From NCBI GenBank assembly GCA_900258555.1, contig LT984856.1:598356-662355 (forward strand): a stretch of DNA of 64,000 nucleotides, in the 5' to 3' direction. The DNA is from an uncultured Desulfobacterium sp. Lineage in GTDB: Bacteria; Desulfobacterota; DSM-4660; Desulfatiglandales; Desulfatiglandaceae. Of this stretch, positions 52,431 to 61,722 are shown one piece after another (within the stretch, counting starts at the first letter, position 1; the number at the start of each line of letters is the position of its first letter). A program made the translations under genes and the position numbers. The notes under the pieces are model-generated. The model ran no database searches and was not told the origin of the DNA. It saw nothing but the letters and a program-made list of their open reading frames with translations.

Positions 52431-54059
52431 TCACAGGCTGATCAAAGACGTATCATAATCCTCTACATTCTCATAGCCGAGCAGATTAAGGATTGTACCT
52501 GCCACATTTGAAAGGCCAGGGCATTCAACATTGGCCATCTTGTATTCGCCCCTGTACTGCGGATCGTAGATCGCAAAGGGCACAGGATTAAGAGTGTGCG
52601 CAGTTTTTACCATTTTTTGGCCTTTTTTGTCAATCGTAAACATCACATCTGAATTGCCGTGGTCCGCGGTTATCACCGCAGTGCCCTCAAGATCTCTTAT
52701 AACATCGAGCAACTGGGCGATACACTGATCAACCGTCTCCACTGCCGTAATTGCGGCATCCATTTTTCCGGTGTGGCCGACCATGTCGCCGTTTGCAAAA
52801 TTGAGCCGTCCGAAGCGATAATCCCCATCTCTGAGCATTTCAATGGTCTTGTCCTTTATCTCTATGGCCTTCATCCTGGGCGCCTTGTCAAATTCAATCC
52901 GGTCTGAAGGGATCTCCACATAGGTTTCAATGGATGGATCAATATAGCCTGATCTGTTACCGTTCCAGAAATAGGTGACGTGGCCGAATTTCTGGGTCTC
53001 AGATATGGCAAACGATCTCACTTTTTCGGCGCAGAGATATTCACAAATGGTGCGCTCAATAACAGGGGGCTCCACCAAAAAATTGGGCGGCATATTGGTA
53101 TCTCCGTCATACTGCATCATTCCTGCGTAAAGGACATCAGGCAGGGGTCCTCGTTCAAATTCATGAAAATCCTTTTCTGTGAAGGCCCTGGAAATTTCGA
53201 TTGCGCGGTCCCCGCGGAAGTTGAAGCACACGGCTGCATCTCCATCGGTGATCTGACCGACCGGCCTTCCGTCCGTATCCACAATGACAAATGCCCCCAT
53301 ATATTGATCGGTCATCTTGGGGTCCTCGCGATAAAATGTCTCAACAGCTTCCTGTGCCGAGGAAAATGCCCTCGCCCTGCCGAGCACGTGGGCCTCCCAG
53401 CCGCGCTTTACTATATTCCAGTCTGCATTATAGCGGTCCATGGTCACATTCATGCGGCCTCCCCCTGAGGCGATATAATATTTAAAGCCCTTTTCCTGAT
53501 TAATCTTTTTAAATTTCTCCTCGACAGGCACAACGTAATCCAGCGCCGATTTCTCCCCCACATCTCTTCCGTCCAACAGGGCGTGCACGCATACACGCTC
53601 CAGGCCCAGTTCCACGCATTTATCTATAATCTTATAGAGTTGTCCGATGTGTGAATGGACGTTTCCATCTGATAGAAGGCCGATAAAGTGTAGGGTGCCA
53701 CTCCCCTTTGCTCTCTGAACAATGCTCTGCCAAAGGCTGGTCTCAAAAATCCGGCCTGATTCAATCGCCCGGTTGACCAGCCTTGCACCTTGGTCAAATA
53801 CCCTGCCTGCGCCAAGGGCATTGTGACCGACTTCGCTGTTTCCCATATCATCGTCTGAGGGAAGCCCCACAGCGGTGCCGTGTGCCCGGAGCCTGCAAAA
53901 GAGTTCGGATGAAAAAAGGCGGTCCAACGTAGGGGTATCGGCCAGGTAAACGGCATTGCCGTCATTGTGAATACCAAGACCGATGCCGTCCATTATGATT
54001 AACAGCAGTGGGCCTTTTCTTCCCTTAAATGACTTTAAGCTTTTAAGTCGTAATGTCAT
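52431..54059 (-). CDS. gpmI: 2,3-bisphosphoglycerate-independent phosphoglycerate mutase
   Basis: A 542-aa metalloenzyme of glycolysis/gluconeogenesis. Metal site and catalytic Ser75 in PSDDDMGNSEVGHN; LLIIMDGIGLG at the N-terminus; LLDGRDVGEKSALDYV; and C-terminal FANGDMVGHTGKMDA and ITADHGNSDVM. Slightly longer than the usual 510-515 residues. AAGGAG nine bases before the ATG. Confidence 0.95.
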   Translation of the reverse strand: MTLRLKSLKSFKGRKGPLLLIIMDGIGLGIHNDGNAVYLADTPTLDRLFSSELFCRLRAHGTAVGLPSDDDMGNSEVGHNALGAGRVFDQGARLVNRAIESGRIFETSLWQSIVQRAKGSGTLHFIGLLSDGNVHSHIGQLYKIIDKCVELGLERVCVHALLDGRDVGEKSALDYVVPVEEKFKKINQEKGFKYYIASGGGRMNVTMDRYNADWNIVKRGWEAHVLGRARAFSSAQEAVETFYREDPKMTDQYMGAFVIVDTDGRPVGQITDGDAAVCFNFRGDRAIEISRAFTEKDFHEFERGPLPDVLYAGMMQYDGDTNMPPNFLVEPPVIERTICEYLCAEKVRSFAISETQKFGHVTYFWNGNRSGYIDPSIETYVEIPSDRIEFDKAPRMKAIEIKDKTIEMLRDGDYRFGRLNFANGDMVGHTGKMDAAITAVETVDQCIAQLLDVIRDLEGTAVITADHGNSDVMFTIDKKGQKMVKTAHTLNPVPFAIYDPQYRGEYKMANVECPGLSNVAGTILNLLGYENVEDYDTSLISL

Positions 54060-54171
54060 ATCAGGCGCTCCTTTTTAATGGAATTTGCCCTCAAAAATAG
54101 CACGGAAAATCCTTTAGCGAAAGACAAAAATATTGGAAATATTAAATTGATGGCCTATAAGCTAATATAAG

Positions 54172-54206
54172 CTGTTAGCTGTTTGCCTTTAGCTGTTAGC
54201 TTGATG
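54172..54206. repeat. degenerate heptanucleotide array F
   Basis: Five units CTGTTAG, CTGTTTG, CCTTTAG, CTGTTAG, CTTGATG in exact register. A related array in opposite orientation (TTAGCTT, TAAGCCC, TTAGCAG, TTAGTGG read on the minus strand) lies at about 54540-54567 on the far side of the MITE-like element. Confidence 0.65.
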
Positions 54207-54288
54207 ATGGCAGAGACTTATTTAATCCCTCATTTTAACCCATTGATAAAAAACGAGAGTTGCTATAATTCTATTCGATTATAGTAAC

Positions 54289-54538
54289 AACTTCTAACTA
54301 ATTCCGGGCGGGCCGTGGGCTTTTTACCCGTTTGCATCACCAATAGTAGCAGTTGAAAATAGCACATAGGTATGATTTCTGTAGCCGTACAGGCGGATAA
54401 GACTCTATATGCGCGGCCGGCAGCATCATTTAACCAACTATTTAAGAAGTGCGTATAGCGCCGCCGTCTGTTCGAACTGAGGAAAAAATATGCAAACAGG
54501 TAAAAAGCCCACGGCCCACCCGGAATTATTTAGAAGTT
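54289..54538. mobile_element. 250-bp MITE-like element with 49-bp terminal inverted repeats
   Basis: Left arm 54289-54337 and right arm 54490-54538 are complementary at 46 of 49 positions (core CCGTGGGCTTTTTACC at the left, GGTAAAAAGCCCACGG at the right). The 152-bp interior has no reading frame of note. No target-site duplication is obvious. It fills the 54060-54597 gap between gpmI and the oxidoreductase gene. Confidence 0.72.
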
Positions 54539-54597
54539 CCACTAACTGCTAAGGGCTTAAAGCTAATCACTCAATTTATTATCTAAGGAGCAATATT

Positions 54598-56304
54598 ATG
54601 CCTAAAAATATCGTCATTGTCGGTGCGGTGGCCCTGGGGCCTAAGGCCGCCTGCCGGTTTAAACGTCTTGAGCCGAATTCCACGGTGATCATGGTGGATC
54701 AGGGGGATGTGATCTCCTATGGCGGATGCGGAATACCTTACTTTATATCAGGTGATGTGAGCGAACCGGATCAGCTTCAAAGGACAAGTTTTCATATGCT
54801 AAGGGATGAAAAGTTCTTCCGGGACGTGAAGGACGTGGAGGTAATGACAAACACCAGGGCGCTTTCAATTGATCGAAAGATTAAGACCGTACTTGTCATG
54901 AATCTGAAAAGCGGGAAGGAACAGATGCTTTCCTATGACAAACTTGTGCTGGCTACCGGAAGCAGGCCCAACAGGCTTAATATTGCCGGCGCGGACCTGG
55001 AAGGCGTCTTTACTGTCTCAAATATAAACGAGGCCGTTGCCATCAAAAAGGATATTTCAGGGGGAAAGGTCACTAAGGCGGTTGTGATAGGCGCTGGGGC
55101 TATCGGGCTCGAAATGGCAGAGGCCCTTGCTGATATGTGGGATATAGAAACCTCTGTTATTGATATCGCTGACCAGGTGCTGCCGGGAATAATCAGTTCC
55201 AATATGGCGCGGATGGTACAGCATCACTTGAAAGAAAAGGAAGTCACTTTCTTTGCCGGTGAAAGGGTTTTAAGGATTGAGGGAGAGACCAGGGTGACGA
55301 CGGTTGTAACCGATAAAAGAAGCATTGATGCCGATATGGTGATCATGGCGGTTGGTGTTTCGCCCAACTCGGATCTTGCCAGAAATGCAGGCCTCAAGGT
55401 TTCTCAAAACGGGGCGATTATTGTAAACAAGCGCCTCCAGACATCTGACCCTGATATATATTCAGGCGGGGATTGCGTCCAGATACCAAACCTTGTTACA
55501 GGAAAACCGGCTTATTATCCGCTTGGCTCCATGGCAAACAAACAGGGCAGAGTAATCGGAACCAATCTTGCGGGCGGTAGCGCTGAATTTGAAGGCGCTG
55601 TGGGCAGTTTTGTATTAAAGATATTTGATATTTCTGTAGCAAGCTCGGGCCGTTGCATCGAGGCCGCGAAAAAAGACGGCTTTGACGCCCTGAGCGCCTT
55701 TGTTGTGCAGTTTGACCGGGCGCATTTTTATCCGGAAAAGGATCTGATATATTTAGAATTGGTTGTAGACAAAGCTACGGGCAGGGTCTTAGGCATTCAG
55801 GGGATTGGAAACACCGGCGATGGCATGCTTGCAAGGGTAAACGCTGTTGCCGCTATTCTCAAATACAGACCGACCATATCAGATATCAGCAATCTGGAAC
55901 TTCCATATTCTCCACCCTTCTCATCGGCCATGGATGTCATAAACGCACTTGGAAATACAGCAGAAAACATATTGGCCGGCATGAACAGGCCATTACAGGC
56001 AGAACAGTTTAATGACTGGTGGAATAACAGAAAGGAAGGGGACACATTCTTTCTTGACTGTAGAGGTTGGGGCAATGCAGGCCCCTTTGTAGAGAAATAC
56101 CCTGACCACTGGAAGAACATCCCTCAGGATGAGCTAAGAAAAAGGATTAAAGAGGTCCCAAGGGACAAGAAAATTGCCCTTGTCTGCAACACCGGTGTAC
56201 GTTCATATGAGGCCCAGCTAATATTGAATCAGGAAGGATTTAAGGAAACCTATAATGTCCAGGGAGGCATGGCGGGTCTGAAAAAGTTCGGTGCCGATTT
56301 ATGA
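54598..56304 (+). CDS. CoA-disulfide-reductase-like FAD oxidoreductase with C-terminal rhodanese
   Basis: A 568-aa two-domain enzyme. Residues 1-445 are a pyridine-nucleotide disulfide oxidoreductase of the CoA-disulfide reductase/NADH oxidase group: active Cys44 in SYGGCGIPYF, second Rossmann VIGAGAIGLEMAEALADM, FAD-binding SGGDCVQ. The first Rossmann motif is unusual (VIVGAVALGPKAACR instead of GGVAAG). Residues about 470-568 are a rhodanese domain with Cys530 (LVCNTGVRSYEA). The fusion suggests reduction of CoA persulfide/polysulfide or disulfide, useful in sulfur metabolism or redox defence. AAGGAG upstream. Stands alone. Confidence 0.88.
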   Translation: MPKNIVIVGAVALGPKAACRFKRLEPNSTVIMVDQGDVISYGGCGIPYFISGDVSEPDQLQRTSFHMLRDEKFFRDVKDVEVMTNTRALSIDRKIKTVLVMNLKSGKEQMLSYDKLVLATGSRPNRLNIAGADLEGVFTVSNINEAVAIKKDISGGKVTKAVVIGAGAIGLEMAEALADMWDIETSVIDIADQVLPGIISSNMARMVQHHLKEKEVTFFAGERVLRIEGETRVTTVVTDKRSIDADMVIMAVGVSPNSDLARNAGLKVSQNGAIIVNKRLQTSDPDIYSGGDCVQIPNLVTGKPAYYPLGSMANKQGRVIGTNLAGGSAEFEGAVGSFVLKIFDISVASSGRCIEAAKKDGFDALSAFVVQFDRAHFYPEKDLIYLELVVDKATGRVLGIQGIGNTGDGMLARVNAVAAILKYRPTISDISNLELPYSPPFSSAMDVINALGNTAENILAGMNRPLQAEQFNDWWNNRKEGDTFFLDCRGWGNAGPFVEKYPDHWKNIPQDELRKRIKEVPRDKKIALVCNTGVRSYEAQLILNQEGFKETYNVQGGMAGLKKFGADL

Positions 56305-56334
56305 GTGTAGAACTCAGCCCCTGGCATGACATTT

Positions 56335-56355
56335 CCCCTCCCACAAGGGGAGGGG
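56335..56355. terminator. hairpin between convergent genes
   Basis: CCCCTCCC-ACAAG-GGGAGGGG, an 8-bp GC-rich stem with a 5-nt loop between two converging genes. No U-run on either side, so rho-independent termination is only possible, not shown. Confidence 0.4.
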
Positions 56356-56366
56356 CAGGAAAATGG

Positions 56367-57230
56367 CTAACGACCGAAACTTACTTCCGAACAGGTCTTT
56401 AGGGTCTCCAGATAGGCCTCATTTGATATGGGAATCATCCCGCGCATTTTAATTATTTCCTTTCCTGCATCGGAATATGCAAAATCGATAAATTCCTTTG
56501 CAGGGCCTGCGGGCTTGCCCTTTGTAACAAACAGGAACACCTGATAATAAGGATAACAATCATTTTTCGGGGTCAGGCCGTCTATTTTTACTGCGTGTAT
56601 ACCGTTATCTCCTACGGAAGCACCTTGAGAAACAACTGATATCGCCCATTCCATGTTTTTGACCAGATCAACAACCATGGTGGATGTCTTTGCAATGACA
56701 TCATACTTTATGGTTTTTCCTTTCATAATTGAATAATCAAACGCATAAAATACCCCGCTGTCTTTTTCCGGGATAATTATAACTATGGGATGATCTTGGC
56801 CTCCAAGATGCTTCCAGTTTGTAATTTTTCCGGTGAAGATATCGGTGAGTTGATTTTCAGCCATATCTTTCACGCCGTTCTTTGAATTCACTATAATGGA
56901 TAATGGATCTTTGCAAAAGGCAATCTCCACATACCCCATATCTTTCTGCTCGAAACTCAAGGGATGCGTGGTGCCTGCCAGATCGGACATCCCATTCATA
57001 AGCCGGTATACTGCCGCACGCGATGATGTTGAATACTTGTTAACTTTGATCCCTGTTTTGCTTGAAAAAGAGTCCGCCGCGTCCATAAAGGCCTCATCAA
57101 TCTGCTCCGAACAGCTGAATCTGAGCAGCTGCTCACTGCTTTTGGCTGGTGCAGGTGCCATAAACCACACTACAAGAAAAGATATTATTGCAATCGGTGT
57201 TGAACTATAGATCCTTTGCATAATTTTCAT
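56367..57230 (-). CDS. PstS-like periplasmic substrate-binding protein
   Basis: A 287-aa secreted protein; ATG 57230 has a strong GGAGGAG site, and the longer frame from 57251 is rejected. Signal peptide to about residue 31 (APAKSSE). The mature part is a type-II periplasmic binding fold (NQLTDIFTGKITNWKHLGG, VIIIPEKDSGVFYAFDYSIM), as in phosphate-binding PstS-like proteins, but the phosphate loop TGAGASFP is not present. It follows the MMPL exporter by 49 bases and likely belongs to the same operon. No ABC permease is nearby, so it may serve envelope transport or sensing. Confidence 0.8.
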   Translation of the reverse strand: MKIMQRIYSSTPIAIISFLVVWFMAPAPAKSSEQLLRFSCSEQIDEAFMDAADSFSSKTGIKVNKYSTSSRAAVYRLMNGMSDLAGTTHPLSFEQKDMGYVEIAFCKDPLSIIVNSKNGVKDMAENQLTDIFTGKITNWKHLGGQDHPIVIIIPEKDSGVFYAFDYSIMKGKTIKYDVIAKTSTMVVDLVKNMEWAISVVSQGASVGDNGIHAVKIDGLTPKNDCYPYYQVFLFVTKGKPAGPAKEFIDFAYSDAGKEIIKMRGMIPISNEAYLETLKTCSEVSFGR

Positions 57231-57279
57231 AACTGCTCCTCCTATTTTCATCCGTTATCAGATATTTCGTAATTACACC

Positions 57280-59766
57280 TTAATTATTATAGGACCAACT
57301 GTCTTGGATTTCTGTATGCGCCAAAATTTGATCCTCACTGTCTTGTTTATGTTTCACCTCGTTGCTGACCCCTTTCAGCCACAGGGCCCGCGGCTTGAAT
57401 ATTACAAAAACCGCCGGCACGAAAAATACCGACCCCAGGAATGCAACTATAAAGTCGGGGATAAGGATAAGAGACGTTGCAAAGAGGTTCGCCAATGGTG
57501 TGAGCATCAGCGGAACCAGCACCAGGCAGAATGCAGATACGGTAAGAAACACGGCGCGTCCTGTGCTGGCGTAGGTTATCCTCAACGCCTCTTTAATGTT
57601 TCCACCAGCTGCAGTATATTCCTGCCTTAATCGTTGTGTGATGTAGATTGAATAATCCACGCCGACGCCGATTACCATGCCGAACATCATCAGTGAGCTG
57701 AAATTAAGATCTCCTGTCCACTTGAACAGCGGATTATCGGAAATGCTGCAAAGGCCCATCCAGCCGTATTGAAAAAGCACGCACAACAGAAGCGCCACAA
57801 GGATAATAACACTTGCCACTATGCTCCGCAATATCACCGCCATGGTAATAAAAATAGCTAGAATAAATGGCATCCAGAAGGTCCACTTGTGTTCATGGGT
57901 GATATCATCCAGAGAGAGGATGGTCCCCATGAAGCTTCCAGTGTACCTGACATTTATGCCGTACTTGTCCATTAATGGACTGAACAGCTCATATATCTTC
58001 GCCTCGAATCTGGTCCTAAAATCGCTCAAGATCCTTGGGTCGCCCTCATTATAAAATCCGAGGATAAGGCCTTTTTCATTGTTGAGGCTTATCACTGAAT
58101 CAAAATCAGACGGGTCTCCACCGCAACGGTAACCGAAAAAAAGGTCAGCGACTTGTCCCTTGGTATCTGGGATGCAGTATTTATCCTGTTCCATTTCCCA
58201 TATGTGATAATTAAGATTTTTAAGAAAATCCGCTATGGAAATTACATAGGTTCCGTAAGGCTCTTTCCTGAACCATTCCTCAAGCTGGCTCATGGCATTG
58301 AGGATCTCAGGATTCTTAAGTGTGTCTTTCTTCCCTTCCTTACTTTCTATACACATGCTGAATGGGATTGCCCCTATCGTCTTTCTGATCTCTTCATCCC
58401 ACCGGATATATTCTGAGTCTGGCTTTGCGGCCAGCTTTGTCAGGTTCGCCCCAACGATCATATGAGGTATCAACATGAAACAGGCAATGACAAATGCGAC
58501 TGTCCCGGCAATAATAGCCCATTTTCCATTGCCCATCACAAAGTTTGACATAAAACTTGCCATGGAATCAAAGATGCCTTCCCTGTTTTCCCTTTCTGAA
58601 ATCTTAGCTATCTGCTTTTCTGAAATGATAATGCTCAGACAGACAGGCACAAAGATGTAACATACGATAAGATAGCTGAACATGCCGAATGATCCAAAAA
58701 TTGAGTACTCAAAGTAGATCAGAACAGGGAAAAGGGCCAGGAGGGCAAAACCAATAACCCCTGCGGAAATAGATGACAGCGATGCCGGCGCCAGCAACAG
58801 AATTACCTGTAACGCCGCCTTTTCGCGGCTTTTTCCCATGCTCAACTGCTCACAAAAGCACCTGGTCAATTGCATGCAGTGATTAAGCCCCACGGCCAGG
58901 ACAAGCAGCAGTATGGCAGGTGCGGTTGAACTGAGGGCAAAACCCGAAACTCCCATAAAACCCAGTGTCCAGATAAAACTGAAGGAGGCACCCAAGAAAG
59001 GTGTGACGGCCACAACGGGACTGCCGAACTCCAGCCATAGTATAATGAATATAATGGCAAAGCAGGGTATGATCAGCGGCCCGTTCTTGTAAACCTGATC
59101 GATCATCCATGAGCAGGCGGGAACCTCACCTCCAAAAAGTACCTCATGGTCATCATCTGTCACGATCTTCTGCGCCAGGCCGTATATCTTATGCCATGTA
59201 TCAAGATAGTCGGCCTTTACGGAATCATGAAAGTCAAGGTATATGAACAGGGTGGTTTCATCATCAGAGGCCAGGAAGTTTTGATACAACTTATTGTCCT
59301 TCACGCCCTCTTTTATGTGCTCAACCTGTTCCTCCATAGAATAGGTTTCAGGGTCTTTCATCATCAAGGTTACCTTGAGCCAGCCGTTTTCCCCCTTGAC
59401 ATGCCTCATTTTTTTTGTAGCCAGTGACATAAAATTGCTCTTCCATGCATGGGGCAGCTCCTCATAGGCCTTTACCAGATCCCAGAGTTTTTTTAATGTC
59501 ACCGCATTGTAGACCGATTTGAATTTTCCTTCTTTTTTCAACTTGATTGCAATTATGGCAACATTGCCCATGCCGAAGTTTTTCTCGGCCCAACGGTTGA
59601 AAATCATATTGGGATGTTCAGGAGGAGAAAACGTGTCCGGATCATTTACGAGCTTGAAATATCTGATGTTATAAGCAAAAAAAGCAGTAAGGCCGAGGAT
59701 AATCACCAGCACCAGATATCTCCGTTTTATTATGGATGAGGCAATAGCCTCCACAAATCGCTTCAT
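57280..59766 (-). CDS. MMPL/RND-superfamily exporter
   Basis: An 828-aa inner-membrane protein with two repeats, each one helix, a large periplasmic loop and five helices (first cluster about 215-400, second about 650-810). Features of the family: GVGVDYSIYITQRLR in the second half and AVGLNHCMQLTRCF in the first. Related to hydrophobic-substrate exporters (MmpL, HpnN). In operon with a DUF1302 barrel and a DUF1329 protein; this trio is seen in many proteobacteria and is thought to move lipids or other hydrophobic compounds. AAGGAG upstream. Confidence 0.87.
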   Translation of the reverse strand: MKRFVEAIASSIIKRRYLVLVIILGLTAFFAYNIRYFKLVNDPDTFSPPEHPNMIFNRWAEKNFGMGNVAIIAIKLKKEGKFKSVYNAVTLKKLWDLVKAYEELPHAWKSNFMSLATKKMRHVKGENGWLKVTLMMKDPETYSMEEQVEHIKEGVKDNKLYQNFLASDDETTLFIYLDFHDSVKADYLDTWHKIYGLAQKIVTDDDHEVLFGGEVPACSWMIDQVYKNGPLIIPCFAIIFIILWLEFGSPVVAVTPFLGASFSFIWTLGFMGVSGFALSSTAPAILLLVLAVGLNHCMQLTRCFCEQLSMGKSREKAALQVILLLAPASLSSISAGVIGFALLALFPVLIYFEYSIFGSFGMFSYLIVCYIFVPVCLSIIISEKQIAKISERENREGIFDSMASFMSNFVMGNGKWAIIAGTVAFVIACFMLIPHMIVGANLTKLAAKPDSEYIRWDEEIRKTIGAIPFSMCIESKEGKKDTLKNPEILNAMSQLEEWFRKEPYGTYVISIADFLKNLNYHIWEMEQDKYCIPDTKGQVADLFFGYRCGGDPSDFDSVISLNNEKGLILGFYNEGDPRILSDFRTRFEAKIYELFSPLMDKYGINVRYTGSFMGTILSLDDITHEHKWTFWMPFILAIFITMAVILRSIVASVIILVALLLCVLFQYGWMGLCSISDNPLFKWTGDLNFSSLMMFGMVIGVGVDYSIYITQRLRQEYTAAGGNIKEALRITYASTGRAVFLTVSAFCLVLVPLMLTPLANLFATSLILIPDFIVAFLGSVFFVPAVFVIFKPRALWLKGVSNEVKHKQDSEDQILAHTEIQDSWSYNN

Positions 59767-59826
59767 ATTAAAAATCTCCTTGCACTGATAAGGCGGATGT
59801 CACACTCATCTTAATTTGAATAACTT

Positions 59827-61383
59827 TTAAAACTGATAGGTGAAGCGCAGCGCGATATTGTCGGAGTTGTCAAACCTCGACCACAAATAATCCTCTGTCC
59901 CGCCGTAATAATTCATTTGAAGCGTCACTTTCAGCTTTTCATAAAACAGATAGGATACCTGAGGTTGAATCCAGAAATCCCCGTGGCGACCGACAACATT
60001 GAGGACCTTGGTCCACAGCTTCTCATTCAGCCAGTCCTTTTGGATAAGCAATGTGCCCCAGTAATCATTCTGATCGGCATGTTTTCCCGTAACAGGGTTA
60101 ACAAAAGTGGATTGATAATCCATGAGATGGTGCTGGATAAACTGCATACTTACAAAATAATCGGTAAATATACTCTTATCTGCGCCGATGGCATAGGTCC
60201 AGTCATCAATCTCCACTGTTTCAGGAAAGGGCACATTTGCGCCCCAGACAACATCGCCATTGGGTCCTGTGACAGGGACTGGCATAAAATTGGTTCCAAA
60301 TACACCCGGAGCCACAAAACCGGCCTGGGCGTCAGGGATATTGATCATGATATTATTGACGTTATAAATGGCCTCAGCGCGCAGTACTATCGTGCCTATT
60401 ACCGGGAGGTGTGAAAGTGTGGAATCGAAGCTTCCCCCAAAGCTATACATCCTGTTGTTTTTAAGTGTCAGTTCAATAAAATCAGGTACGAAAAGATCAC
60501 TTCCGCCGGGGCCTGCGCCAGGAATGATATTGCCGGTCATGTTGGTCTGGTATGCCCCGGCAACATCTGTGAAATGGGACAGGAAATTAAGGCTGTAAGA
60601 CCAATTGCCCAAATTCTGTTTCCACATGGCCCCATACTCGCCGTTATCAAAGCTGTCATCAGGCTCATCATACTTTACATTAAAATTGGCGCCTGCGGCC
60701 CCGTATATATCAAGGATATCAAAAAACTCTTTGTCCCATGTGGCGAAAGGATGCCCTCCGCCGGGGAAGAAAGCGGGCTCAAAATTCGGCAGATATACAA
60801 GCTGGATCTCTCCTGAGTCGCCAACGCAGTAGTCGAACTTCAGGGACCACAATGGAATGCGGCTTTCTTCAAAATCCTCCTGATTGAATTTCCGAAAGTC
60901 CTGGGGATAAATAATATCCAGCACTTTTAAGCCGTCGGTGACTCCCCATGCAAACTGCTGTTTGCCGATTCTCAGATCAAAGGCATCAAGATCAATATCA
61001 ATAAACAATTCCTTTAGATATTCTGAAGTTGTATATGTCTTAGGCTGCCAGAGGTTCTGCCTGAAGTATGTCTGCTGGTTAATATAACGCTCATCAGAGA
61101 TATCCTCGTAGTCTTGCGACTGCACATCATTAATCGCGTCATAGTAACCCTGGAGTCTAAAAAATGTCCTGATTTGCGGTGTAAAGTTATAAGATCCATA
61201 GACAAGAAGTTTGTTTTCGCACCAAAGGGCATCCCCCTTTTCATTGGTGGAAAATGCAGTCTCGTTCTGTAAATAACCTCCAATATCGAGGTTTTCTCCC
61301 ACCATAACGGAGTAGGAATCACTTGTCAGTGTCAATAGAGGCACGCAAAATAAAAGCAAACTTAAAATATGAGGTTTTCTCAT
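59827..61383 (-). CDS. DUF1302-like outer-membrane beta-barrel protein
   Basis: A 518-aa secreted protein: signal peptide (to about residue 25), then many amphipathic beta strands with alternating aromatic residues and a C-terminal Phe (ALRFTYQF), as in outer-membrane porins. Segments LRIGKQQFAWGVTDGLKVLDI and QDFRKFNQEDFEESRIPLW match the DUF1302 group. GGAG precedes the ATG. Probably the outer-membrane part of the MMPL system. Confidence 0.82.
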   Translation of the reverse strand: MRKPHILSLLLFCVPLLTLTSDSYSVMVGENLDIGGYLQNETAFSTNEKGDALWCENKLLVYGSYNFTPQIRTFFRLQGYYDAINDVQSQDYEDISDERYINQQTYFRQNLWQPKTYTTSEYLKELFIDIDLDAFDLRIGKQQFAWGVTDGLKVLDIIYPQDFRKFNQEDFEESRIPLWSLKFDYCVGDSGEIQLVYLPNFEPAFFPGGGHPFATWDKEFFDILDIYGAAGANFNVKYDEPDDSFDNGEYGAMWKQNLGNWSYSLNFLSHFTDVAGAYQTNMTGNIIPGAGPGGSDLFVPDFIELTLKNNRMYSFGGSFDSTLSHLPVIGTIVLRAEAIYNVNNIMINIPDAQAGFVAPGVFGTNFMPVPVTGPNGDVVWGANVPFPETVEIDDWTYAIGADKSIFTDYFVSMQFIQHHLMDYQSTFVNPVTGKHADQNDYWGTLLIQKDWLNEKLWTKVLNVVGRHGDFWIQPQVSYLFYEKLKVTLQMNYYGGTEDYLWSRFDNSDNIALRFTYQF

Positions 61384-61526
61384 AAGAATTTCTCCTTAAT
61401 AATCGCATATTATAACTCAAATGGCCGGTTTGAAGACCAATCAAGCAGAGGCGGATAAAACGCTGTGTGAGATGAGGTTAGGACGACCACTTGGAAATAC
61501 AAAAATTGCACAACATGCACAATGAC

Positions 61527-61559
61527 GGCCCATGCCTCGCTTTATACGCGGCATGGGCC
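61527..61559. other. stem-loop between the DUF1329 and DUF1302 genes
   Basis: Perfect 10-bp stem GGCCCATGCC/GGCATGGGCC with a 13-nt loop, in the 339-base gap 61384-61722. No U-run on the minus strand, so it is more likely a transcript-processing or stability hairpin than a terminator. Nothing else found in the gap. Confidence 0.5.
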
Positions 61560-61722
61560 TATTTTCACAAATGGCGGGACAGTGAGGCCCTTTTCCGTAC
61601 AGTAATAACCGCTCATCTGACCTTTTGCATGTTTATCACGCAATAGTCTTTGACCCATCGGATGAGTGCCTTAACGGTAGCTCTCCGATAGTATTTAGCA
61701 AAAAGACGCCACAGAACAGATA

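Noticed and set aside
61527-61559. Rho-independent terminator
   Set aside because: Stem is perfect, but no U-run follows on the strand of the flanking genes.
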